A program made the position numbers and the translations under genes. DNA of 64,000 nucleotides. Source: Tetrahymena elliotti 4EA (Eukaryota; Ciliophora; Oligohymenophorea; Hymenostomatida; Tetrahymenidae). Below are positions 12,293-23,151 of the stretch, piece after piece. A model generated the notes under the pieces. The model made no database searches. It was not told the origin of the DNA and was given only the letters and a program-made list of their open reading frames with translations. The stretch is taken from the NCBI GenBank assembly GCA_000231825.2, contig JH720300.1, positions 986,480 through 1,050,479 on the forward strand, in the 5' to 3' direction. Each line of letters opens with the position of its first letter. The stretch's first letter is position 1.

Positions 12293-13984
12293 TCTGTTTT
12301 CAGTGTTGTTGAGGGTGAAGTTCATTGGGGTGAAAGATCTATTCTTTTTGTGAGTCTAATCAAAATCTAATATACTGTTATTCATAGGGGAAGCAGCACT
12401 TCTATTCATATTTGAAGTTTAAATTTCACTTGCATTCATCTGTAATTTTTAAGCTTTTATGATTAAATCTGTGTTAATCCTTTCATTATTGTTTTATCTT
12501 AAGCCACTTTGCATAGCTTTAAAGGATTTTTCTACTCTTGAGTTATCATGACTATCTTGTGGCCTTCTTAGAACATCATGCAGATTAATTTATTTTTATT
12601 ATTCAAAATAGCCAGTGAAAGAGTTAGTGGAAAAAGCAGTATTATTCAAACACAAAATAAAAAGTAGCATATCAAATTTATTCATATCTTAATCATTATC
12701 AAACCTAATTGTAATTTATTCTAATATTCCCTAATCGTTTGGATTCCATTTAATAGTAATATTTCTATTTTCTTTTGCATATTTAACTTCAGAGATCTGA
12801 TGATAAAAAATTTATATATCAGGATTCTTATCTTTTAATAAATCCTATTAAAATAAATTAGATTAGTAAATATTTTGCTTGATAAATAAATAAATAACTT
12901 ACATTTGTAATGAACAATCTCTTCAACTCAAAGATAAAATTACCTGATGTATACTAATTTATATTTTAAATTTCATCCCTATTTTATTGTTTGGTGAAAT
13001 AATTGTGATTCAGTTTTAAAACACCAAAGTAAACTTATATTTTCTCAACTAAAGTATTATATTCTTCATCTTTTTAATCTATTTATTACATTTTCTATTG
13101 CAATTCCTAATGGAGATCCTACACCTTTTAGGCTAATCTCTTATTCTGCATGTCATGAATCTTTCTTTAAGAAGTGCTTATTTCTTCTCTATTTTTATCT
13201 TATCTCTTCTAATATTCAATATAATTTAAATCCCAATCATTTTTATCAATATTAAACATATTCTCTCTATCACCCTAAATTTATTTAAATATTTTATTTA
13301 TTAATAAAGGCTCATAAAATTGCAGTTATTTCTATTGTATTCTCTCAAAAATGTTTATTTATTTCTAATGCTAAAAATAATTTATAATATTTTTGTGAAA
13401 TTAAAGATCTTTAACGAATAAATAAACTCTAAAAGAATTTCTACCTTATTTTATTTTAACTCTTGCTTTAACTACTATGTCTCAATTAAACTCTTCTGAA
13501 CCTCATTTGTCATTTTATCAAGCATATTTTTAATTTCTTTAAAATCTTCTTTATTGTCCTCTTGATCTTATTTAAACATATTATTGCTGCCGTTCTATGA
13601 AAATGAACCTTTTGTATTGCTATTTCTGTTAGAATCATTCTTAAAGATAGATTTACCTCCTATTTAACTTTTAGTATTTTATTATTTCTATGGTGGACTA
13701 GAAACTATTTATTAGTTAGTAAAGCTTGATTGTTGAATAGTGAGATCTGTATTAAAATCCTTTTCTTACAATTTTTCATACACATCCCTAAAATTTTCAT
13801 CTTCTATTTTTCCATTTTTAATTAAATCCTTAATCTAAAAAGCAACATTCTTCAAATTTTCCATTTCTTTTTTTACAGTATCACACCATCTCTGCTCTGC
13901 TTAAAAATCGTAAGCTCTATCTGAGTCGAGAGGTTATTATTAATTCTCATTTTAAATAAAATTGATTTAATTTTTTTTATTCAT
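12293..13984 (-). CDS. Coiled-coil protein with possible MSP/ASH-like beta domain; 3' end unresolved
   Basis: Starts at ATG 13982-13984. Exons 13445-13984 (180 codons) and 12903-13370 (156 codons) are followed by an exon starting at 12844, with introns at 13371-13444 and 12845-12902 (GTAAGT donor). The N-terminal half is Asn/Gln/Lys-rich with long amphipathic helices (for example KDLIKNGKIEDENFRDVYEK). After ~300 residues comes a predicted beta-rich part with VYFGVLKLNHNYF and ENRNITIKWNPNDQGILEQI. The second resembles the strand plus W-x-P-x2-x-G turn of MSP/ASH domains found in centrosomal and ciliary proteins. Coding is clear to about 12293. Beyond that a terminal intron near 12190-12292 is likely and the stop is uncertain. 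I do not recognise the family. Confidence 0.6.
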
Positions 13985-16018
13985 TTCTCCTGATTAATTA
14001 ATAAACTTAGTAAAATTGTATGTTTAAAATTAGTTAAATTATAATGTTAATTATCAACTCAAAAATTTTTTTGGATTCCTATTAAAGAAATTAATCGCAT
14101 TCTTCATCAAAAATTAATAATTTTAATAACAAAAATTATTAAAGAGTTAATTACTTTTATAAAAAATTCATTATTTGTTAGAATTATTAATAAATTAAAA
14201 ATCTTTTAATCAAAATATTTTATGAATTATTTTGAAAAATTAAAATTATTTAACATAAAATCACTTTTTTTTCAACTTAGTATTCTCCTTCTCTACATAA
14301 TATTTAGAAATCAGCCTCACAAACATCAACATTTCCTCAAAATATTATTAAACCCCTTTTTAAATACTTTAGGTTTGATTTTGAATGAATAGTAATCTCT
14401 ATACATTTTGAGTTAAGAAATAACTTAGGTTATTAACACTACTAAAGTATGAAATAAAATTATTATTGTTTATTTTTATATTGAGATGTTAGTGAATATA
14501 TTATTTTTAGATATCTTCTTGTCTAATGAGTTTTTGAAAATTTATTTTTTTTAAAAAATAATATCTTTTTTGTTTACTTTTAGAATATCATATAAAATAG
14601 ACATCAAAAAATTTTTTTTAAATAATTATTTATTGAATGCAGAAAGTGTATCTTATCATTTAATGTAATAATTCTTTACAAGTAAAAAAAAAGTAGTAAT
14701 ATCATTACTTATTATAATTTAAGATACAGATTTAAATGTTTCAAGCAGATTCTAATAGTAAAATACGAGAACAAATTTAAATAATTTTGAAATCAATAAA
14801 ATGCTAATTATTTTAAAACTGTGAAAATTATCAATATTATGCAGAAAATTTCTTTAAATAATAAGGTTTTAAATTAATTTGTGTTTGTTTTATCTTTCTT
14901 AGATATGTTTAAATTATTTACTATTTTTCTATTTTTAAGTAATCAATCATTTATTATATTTTATTTCTTTTCAAGGTTTTAATATTATTATTTAAATAAA
15001 AAAGATTGAGAAACTATTAATTGTATCCTTATAATATTATTTAATTAATTTGATACTTTGAATTTTTCATGTTATATTGAAAAGTTACTTTGCATATGAG
15101 GTATTTAAAGTTATAGTTTAATTCAAATTTGTGGTATTAGAAATATCAATCGCATTTGCATATTACAAAAGGATGCTTTATGCTTACAATAAATTAATAA
15201 CTTAAAATTCCAAATTCATAATTTAAAAAAAAATGTTCAACTTAAATAAATGTTTTAAATTGGTGTTGTTTACTTGATTTAAGTTATTATGAAGATTTCT
15301 TAATTAGCTACTCGAGAAATTATCAAATATTTTATTATTTTTAAACTCGAAATGAGATATCTTTTTGTACATTTGTTTAAAAAATCAATGCAAAAATTTT
15401 TAATATTTTAGATAACCATGTCACAGCAGTTTAAAGGAATGTGACTTAAAAAGCAAATAATTAAACTTTTGAAAACTTTGTGAAGTTACTTTACTAGTAA
15501 GAGAAAAATGTCAAGAAATAGATATTTAATTAAAGTTAAATATAGTCAGGGAAGCTAACAAATTATGCAAAATAGAAATGTTGACGACAAATATAACTAA
15601 TAAATAGTTTATTAATAAATTGGTAAATAAATGTATTTGTATTACAATTTTTTGAGAGAGATCAGATGAATTTTTTTTTTTCAATAAATGACTTACTTAC
15701 AAAACAAGAAATAAAATAATAAACTTTTTGCTTTTTTGGATAAGCTGCGTAAATGACATATTTTCTGAGATATATAGCAAGCTCAGTCAATTTGTATTTT
15801 GCCTGCTATTTAAATTGGCATACATATTTTGAGTCTTTAATATTATTAATAGCTTCAATAATGCGAATTTAATAATATTTCTAACCATAAACAATCCTCG
15901 CCTAATAATATTCATTTAAGAAAGTAAATATATAATTTAATTCTTTTACAAAACATAATTAAACTAAGAAAAAAGAAGACTTCTTCATTTGTTTGTTTCT
16001 CTAAATCAAATTTCAAAT
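13985..16018. other. AT-rich intergenic spacer
   Basis: This is a ~2 kb spacer between divergently transcribed genes, expected to hold both promoters. I found no ORF of interest, RNA gene or tandem repeat in it, only A/T-rich sequence. Confidence 0.6.
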
Positions 16019-17062
16019 ATGGAAGATAATATTGTTGTTATTCGTACTGAAAAGTCCGACTTAGAAAAAAATTTAATTGAAGCAGATTAAGGAACAGTTA
16101 TTGCTTCCAAGAAAGGCTTCAACAAAAAAAACCTAGCTTATGGTTTAGTTGGTTTACTTTTATTATCTGGAATTGCTGCTGGTATAGTTTTGATTGTTAA
16201 TTGTGAACACAGAACTGATGCTACTAAAGTTCCTCTTCCTACTTAAACTATTGAAGTCATTGAAACCAAATAGGAAAAAGCCATTAAAGCTATCAAGGAA
16301 GGTCCTAAGAACGAACAATATGTTCCCAGCACTTTTGATCTTCGTGTTTAAGCTTCTGCATTGAATTGTAACTTTGATCGTCCTGATGAAATGCTTTGTG
16401 TTGGTGGAAATTGGAGTAACATCATCACTTCGACTGTTTCTAACACAATCTGCTCTCAAAGTATCCGTACAACTGAAACTGCTCTTTCAAGTCAATATCT
16501 TTTAAATTGTTCCAACTTAAATAATAAATGTGACTTCCTTTCTTCTCGTGAAGATTTTGAACAACAACTTGATTTTGTAGGAAAGACTGGTATTCCTTAA
16601 GCTTCTTGTCTTCCTTACAATGGTCTTTAATATTAAGTTCAACCCAATTCTTGCAATACTTAATGCGCTGATGGCACTGATGTTGCTCTTAAATAATACA
16701 ACTTCGTTTCTCTTTGGGATAGCAATGATGATATAAATGCTACTATTTTGAATGTTAAGACTCACCTCTACAACACTGGCCCTGTTATTGCTCTCCTTAG
16801 ACACTCAGCTACTGTTGCCAGATATGCTGGTGCTACTCCCAATGGTATTTTCGTTAATGATCCTGACGATAATACTAACTTTGGTTATAGAGCTTATAAG
16901 ATTGTTGGTTGGAATCAAGCTACTTCTGGAGGTAGTCCTATTTAATATTGGATTATGTCCAATACTTTCTCTAGCAATTGGGGTAAGAATGGATACTTAC
17001 TTACTACTCTTAATGAGTCTATCATTGAAGGTTACTACGGTTATGTTCCCTCCTCTTAATGA
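16019..17062 (+). CDS. Membrane-anchored cathepsin-B-like pseudoprotease (papain family C1), catalytic residues lost
   Basis: Intronless ORF of 347 residues (ATG 16019, TGA 17060). Residues 1-39 are cytoplasmic, 40-60 form one hydrophobic helix (LAYGLVGLLLLSGIAAGIVL), and the papain-like domain follows outside or in the lumen, so it is a type II membrane protein. Family marks are the FDLR start of the mature domain, NTICSQS, LLNC, the KIVGW element and SNWGKNGY. The active-site block reads CVGGNWSN where the family has CGSCW; spacing to the following ...IC is identical, so Asn131 replaces the nucleophile Cys. Met125 falls at the oxyanion-hole Gln position. The catalytic His position (GHA) reads Arg291 (YRAYKIVGW). 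Asn315 (SNTF) is kept. The protein should therefore not cleave peptides by the papain mechanism. A binding, inhibitory or structural role is inferred. Confidence 0.88.
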
Positions 17063-17813
17063 AATAATTTAGGAGATAAAAATCTAAACTGAAAATAACA
17101 GTTGAATATTCATCTTTATAAGAACTATGAATTTTTATTAGAATACAGAATTAAATTTCATTTAAAAAATATTAATAAATTTAAGAAAAAAAAAATTAAA
17201 CTCATCAAGTAAGCCTCTATATTAAATTTATGCTCATATTATTGTATTAAAATTGAATTTCATCAAAAACATTTCATTTTATAATATTTCAAAATAAAAC
17301 TATTGGTTCTTAATAAATTATATTCATGTAAACAACATGATTAACTTTTTAATGCTCACTTAAATTAAATCTTTTAATTGTTGGTCAAGATAATAAAACT
17401 ATTTGAATCCAAAATAAATTCAAATCTAATTTAAAAGTCTTAAAAGATAATTTGTATCTTTTTTTATTTTATCAATTACCTTAACAAGTTTTTGTTGAAA
17501 AAATTACATTTTTTAAAGTTGACTAACTTCCAAAATCTTTAAAATTAATTTAAAAAAATAATCTTTTTAAAAAATATTGTTATTTAAAAAGCAGTAGTCA
17601 CAATAAATATTTTAGAATCATCTTAGAATAAAAAGTAATAGTTTTTATTATTATTGGCAAATACTTCTATTTATATACATATATATATCTATATTTTTAC
17701 TCTTTCATTTTAATATCAGATCATTTTGTCACATATTATTTAACTTTATTATTAATTAATAAAAAATAAAAAGAAAATAGATTTAAAAGCTGACTTTTCT
17801 TTTAATTATTTTG
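17063..17813. other. AT-rich intergenic spacer
   Basis: Spacer downstream of the cathepsin-like gene. It contains a short (at)n run near 17675-17695. Nothing else was recognised. Confidence 0.6.
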
Positions 17814-19303
17814 ATGTTAATAAACAATCAAAAAGAAAACAAAAAAAAGTTAGGGAAAGAGGAAAAAAAAACTAAATAAGAGGCCATTTATAGAAGATAC
17901 AAACCACCATCATGAATTAACATATACATAAAAAGAGGTTAATTAGTTAGAAAAGACCAAAATTGAGAAATTTCTAGAGTAAAAAGTAGCTATTATGGAA
18001 AAAGAAGTCGAGATATTTTTCGAGAAATAGCCCCTGATGAAAAATAAGTACCGAAGGCAAAGCGTTTTATCTGTCAATAATTTCAATGTATCATGGAAAA
18101 CATATTTATAATTTTAAAGATGCTAAGTAAGATAGTATATCACCGACTTTAGATGAATCTAAAAAAGGGTCATGCGATTCTCTTGATTCTGATGATTATA
18201 ATTATATTGTTAAATAAAGTTAATATAAATCATTTGGCTCTTATGTAAATAAAATAGAAAAATATTTTGCTGAACTTGATAAAGTTTAAACTTCTTATTG
18301 ATGATAATATATCAATTAGTATTAGTCTCTTTTTATATATAGAGAGCCCTCTATCTCTTCTCTCTATTTTATAAGCATTGCTTTAAGTTAAGTCTTTTAA
18401 TATAGTTAAAATAGAATAAACTGGATCAGGATCGGATCTAAATCCATTTGTTAAAAATTGTTGGAAATGATTTTTAAAATAATCTTTCGTTAGATCTTCT
18501 TATATTAAGTGAGTTTAAAAATATATGGTTTATCACAATTAAGTAAATTGACTGCAATTATATCTAATGCTATGAGTTTTTACAATTTAGAATAGAAAAA
18601 AATTTAAGTATTAGAAATTGAGCAAGGCTAATATTGGTAGGAAGATGGAGAGTCTTAAAATCAAGATTTATCAGAGTTGATTTATTAGATATCAAGGCTA
18701 TAATACCTTATCTCTTTTAAAGGAAAAAATCTGTCTTTTAACAAAAAAAGTGAAGAGAGTTTTTATAAGATTGTGAGCACTAGAAGTTGTAGTTATGATG
18801 AAAAATAATATTAAAATAGAAATAGAAGCCATTAAAGTTAATTTGAAATCGAAAATGAAGAAGAAGATAAATCTAAAATGAATCACTTTGAATTAAATTG
18901 TTTCGATAATTTAAAATCTTTGTAAAGTTTAAATATTTAGATGGAAGGGCATTAGTAATCTAGAGACTGTTTTTTTGAATTCTTGAGATAATCTAAATAC
19001 TTAAAAATTGTAAGAACAGATGCTTCTTAGGATGAAAAAAAATAGATTTAAGTGCTTTTTTCCCTCTAATAGGTGTTTATTAAACCTTAGAGGTTTTTGA
19101 ATTTAATACTAATAAATGTACATTTTTAATATACAAGAAGCAAAAAGACTCTAGTTATTACTCGTTAGTAACTGATTTTATTCCTACTTAATTTTCTTTA
19201 AATAATTAATTATACCTGTTAAAGCAGTATGTAGCCGAATAGGCAGTACCCTAAGGTACTATATATATATAATTATCTTATTAAGCATAAAATTCTTTCT
19301 TGA
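17814..19303 (+). pseudogene. Broken or multi-exon unrecognised gene (possible pseudogene)
   Basis: Coding-like sequence runs along the + strand but switches frame. A first piece begins at ATG 17814. After an A9 run (~17862) a second frame continues with Lys/Glu-rich sequence including KFLEQKVAIMEKEVEIFFEK. Near 18085-18110 the sense shifts to a third frame (YHGKHIYNFKDAKQDS...). That frame is closed by one TGA at 18299, then stays open to TGA 19301-19303, with SELIYQISRLQYLISFKGK and a leucine-rich NLKSLQSLNI segment. Some breaks could be introns, but donors and acceptors are weak and the piece lengths do not fit well. Single-base indels plus one TGA suggest a decayed gene or assembly errors in homopolymers. 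Product unknown. Confidence 0.45.
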
Positions 19304-19734
19304 GAATGACATTTATTATTTTAGTAGGCATAGTTTTAAATGATTAAATTGAAGAAATCTTTTTTTAATGATATTAATTAAAATTTATTATTTTTATTCT
19401 TAATCATTTTCATTTTTTTATATTTGTCTAAAGTGAAAATATTTAATGCTTTAATGAATAAAATTTTAAATCTTATTTTACTTTTTTGATTAGAATCATT
19501 CGATATTCAAAAATTTTTAAAGTGCTATTCGAATAACAAATATTCTTGCCCAATACTAATAAAAACAAAGTTTTAATAATTTTTATGAAAATAAATTTTA
19601 AAAAATTATTTAATTCTTTACAACAAAAGAAATAAAATCAGAGGAAATTATTTTTAGCTTAAAAAAACTCAGAGTAAATAAATTAAAATGAAAGATATAA
19701 TTAATCATCAAATAATAGAGAACATAATTAATTT
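19304..19734. other. Short AT-rich intergenic spacer
   Basis: This 3'-to-3' spacer lies between the broken locus and the kinase gene. Nothing was recognised in it. Confidence 0.6.
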
Positions 19735-22700
19735 TCAAATCATGTTATGTTCAAGTAAGATATTATTTTCCTCAAGTACTTCAAAAACTTTTTAAATTTC
19801 AGTAAATCTCAAAAGACTTTAAATGCATTCTATTAAGTAATTGGGATAATATTTCTTTCTATCAGATTTTTTATTGAAAGACTCTTTATATTTTTCAAGT
19901 TCATCAATTTTCTATAATCTTAAATCTTCTAATTCTTATACAGTCTTTTAATTATGTGCCTGTCTAACTAAGGCAGGAGTTACTACTTCATAGAAAATAC
20001 ATCCAAGTGCATAGCAGTCGTTCTGCTTTAAAAGCTAGAAATCTTTTTTTATTTGAATCAATTCTTACTGAAAGTTTTTCTTTTTCAAAATAATTTCTTT
20101 AATTTCCTCAATTTTTTGTTTAAGAAGTGGGCATAAGTAAGAATCTTTGAACTAGAAATGTGTTGAAATATTAAGACTGCTAAAATTTCTTTCTGCTAAT
20201 GCAGCACCTAAATCAAGAAGCTTATACTATTGATCTTTTGTTTTGATAATATTATCTAAAGAAATGTCCATGTGAATTGTTTTCGCATTATTATGCATTT
20301 GGTTTACACCTTTGCATATTTAATACATTAGTTAATGGAGCTCTTATGAAGTAAAATTTTTCTTAATGCCTTCAACTTCTAATTCTTTTTATAAAGTAAT
20401 TTCACCTAATTCCTAAATAAAATAGCACAAATCAAAATCCCTATCTTTACTGCCATCACTCTTCTTGATAGAAATATTATTAATAAAAATACCATATCGA
20501 AGTGAAACAATGCCATCAATTTTGTTGAAAGTTAAACGTTTCCAAGTGTTAAATTCCTTTGAAGCTGAGTAAATATCCATCTCACTACGAAGAGTATTTT
20601 CTTTAATTGCTAGCTATTCAATTTTATCACTATCCTCATTCTGCATTTGATCTTATGCTTCATAGACTTAGCCAAATGCTCCTTCTCCTAATTGACTTTT
20701 CTTTATAAATCTATTCACGAGCTCAGGGAAACTAATATGAAAATCATAAAATCTCAAGCAATCATCGAATGAATCATGCTAAATTAGAGGAATATTTTTA
20801 TCAACAGTATCTTTCAAATACTAAATAAATTTGTATGTAGCTTACAGATAGCGATCATCAATCTTTTGTTTGTCATCTTTTTCATTTTAGAGTAAATTTC
20901 TAGATAATGCATATAATATAAGTAGAGGATTAATGCTTACATCATTATTCTCTACTATAAATATATCAGCACCTAGTACTTCAATAAAATCATTAGGCAA
21001 ATTTATTTTAGAAGTTCTTAGAAACTTGAGTGCAATAGTAAACTTCCTGATAAGAATTTGCTTGATTTGGATGATGTGGGAAGGTGATTAGTCAAGTTCT
21101 TCGTCATACTTAGTATAATTAAAATTCTTGAATATTCCATAAATTTTTTTTTTGAAATTGTTGACAAATTCAATATTGGCATTGAATTTATTACCTGTTT
21201 AGACTACAAACATGATTCTGCTGATTTAAGTGTCATTGCACCAATTACTCACTTAAATAACATTTAGAATTTTTGAGAAAATAAAATGGTTCTGATTAAA
21301 CTTTCTGTCAGGAGTCACCTCACTCTAAATAGATTTTATAAATTGCCAAGCATTATCAATTTAGGTTTCATCAAAGAATAAAACGCTGTATATATTATTG
21401 TTATCATGAATCATTCGGTGGAGATTTCCTCTAGGCATACTTATCTTCTAACCTTATATACCTTATATGATCTAAAATTCATTTATACGCTCTTTATACG
21501 AAAAGGAGAAGATTTCTTTGACAGAAGATAAATAGAAATTCTTAAATTTATTCTTATCATCTCCGTTATTTTGATCGATAATAGTAGAAATAGACTGTTT
21601 GTGAATAGTTTCTTTTATTAGCCTACTCCTCTTTTTGTAATCAAAGTAATTGAAAAATAATCCAAAACTTAAAAAAAAACATAAGACACTTGCAATAATA
21701 ATCATTTATTAAAAGGACAGAAAACTCTTTTCATTTAGCATAATCCTAGGATTAAACTATAATTTAATTACTTCAGTTCCATTCACTAAATAAAGCATAG
21801 AAAAGCGATTTAATTCTTATGGCTTAAAAGTAATAGGAACTCCTCTAAAGTAAGTAAATCCATCATACAATTTATATCCTCTAATTGGTTAAAAATTTTC
21901 TTGCTTCGTGATTAAAATAGGAGGAGTTTTTTATTCTAAATTGATTTGATAAAATCTATAGTCAATTAAATCTTCTTCTTCCTCTGTATAAACAGCTTAT
22001 GTGAGCAAGATTTAAGATTACTATTCTGTTTATAATATTATAACTCCTAGCCAATCTTTCATATTGATTTTAAACTCTCCTAACTCATAATAGTACAAAT
22101 CTTTATTAGTCTCATTTTTTGCAAACAGGCACGCATACTCAATTTAATAATAGAAACCCCAAAAATCTTTTCTGTCAATTATAGAAAAAGAATTATTGCG
22201 CTTAATCATCAAGTATTATTCATTAATAGGCTAAAATTCTTATCCTTATTCAATACTACATAAAAATCCAACATCCCTACTCATTAGAGGACAATGTGAA
22301 TTTCTCACTTAAAAAGGATTTGAAATTGTTTTAAAAGTACCTGATGTATCAATTTAAACAGTACTACATTATATTGTAGAGTATATTTCATCTCTTAATG
22401 GTTTCAAAGTGCCTATTCCAGGCTAATTATCTTTAACTATATTAAACTGCTAGGTATAGAAATAATCATAGTTATATGAATATTAAAAAAAGAATAAATC
22501 AGGTACATAAATTTAGCCATTTGACCTTCTATAGATATTGAACGGTTCATCAAAGTAAGGTATAGGACCTAAACCGTATTATTTAAAATCTACTGCAATA
22601 CTATTATTATAAATTATTTCCATTTAAGTAGAATAGCGAGCTGTAAAATTAGTGTCATTAGAGTATCTAATAGGATTTCCTGAATTAAACATTCTCATTG

Positions 22701-23151
22701 AAGTAATGTTAAACTGATATTCAGTTATCATAGCTTGTGGTAACTCCACTGGGTTTTATTGAATAATTCTACCTAAGGCATCTCGACCATACATCCCTAT
22801 AAGAGTATAGTTTTTGGATAAAGAAATTAATGTAATCTGATTTTTTACCAACTTCGACTCATAGCACAAAACGAAGTTTTCTTTTTCCTAAAAATTACTA
22901 ACTACAGTAGGCTCTTCCTTATTCTTTTAAACATACATGATTTTCTATTTCCTATCATAAGACATATAGAAATCTTCCCACTATTAATCCTCATTCCTAT
23001 GTCTAATTATGCAAAAAGGAGGATATGAAAGCTTGATTTTCTCTCTATTAAACGAGTTAATCACTTTATTCACCTCTTCGGCATTACTAATTAATAGTAA
23101 AATCAGAATATTCAAAACACCAAAAAGGGTTTTGAAACATTTTGGCAGCAT
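19735..23151 (-). CDS. Receptor-like transmembrane protein kinase
   Basis: Intronless ORF of 1138 residues. The ATG at 23149-23151 begins a signal peptide (MLPKCFKTLFGVLNILILLL). An in-frame TGA lies further upstream and no other ATG is available. Residues ~25-480 form an extracellular region with no recognised domain. A transmembrane helix spans ~483-504 (MIIIASVLCFFLSFGLFF) and is followed by basic YKKRSR. A ~300-residue juxtamembrane region leads into a kinase domain from ~812: glycine loop LGEGAFGQVYEA, LAIKEN lysine, HMDISLDN catalytic loop, LLDLG in place of DFG, and DCYALGCIFYEV. The Asp of HxD and DxG and the Asn are kept, so it is probably active. The usual HRDxK Lys is Ser and no APE is evident. 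The topology suggests an environmental sensor; the ligand is unknown. Confidence 0.85.
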
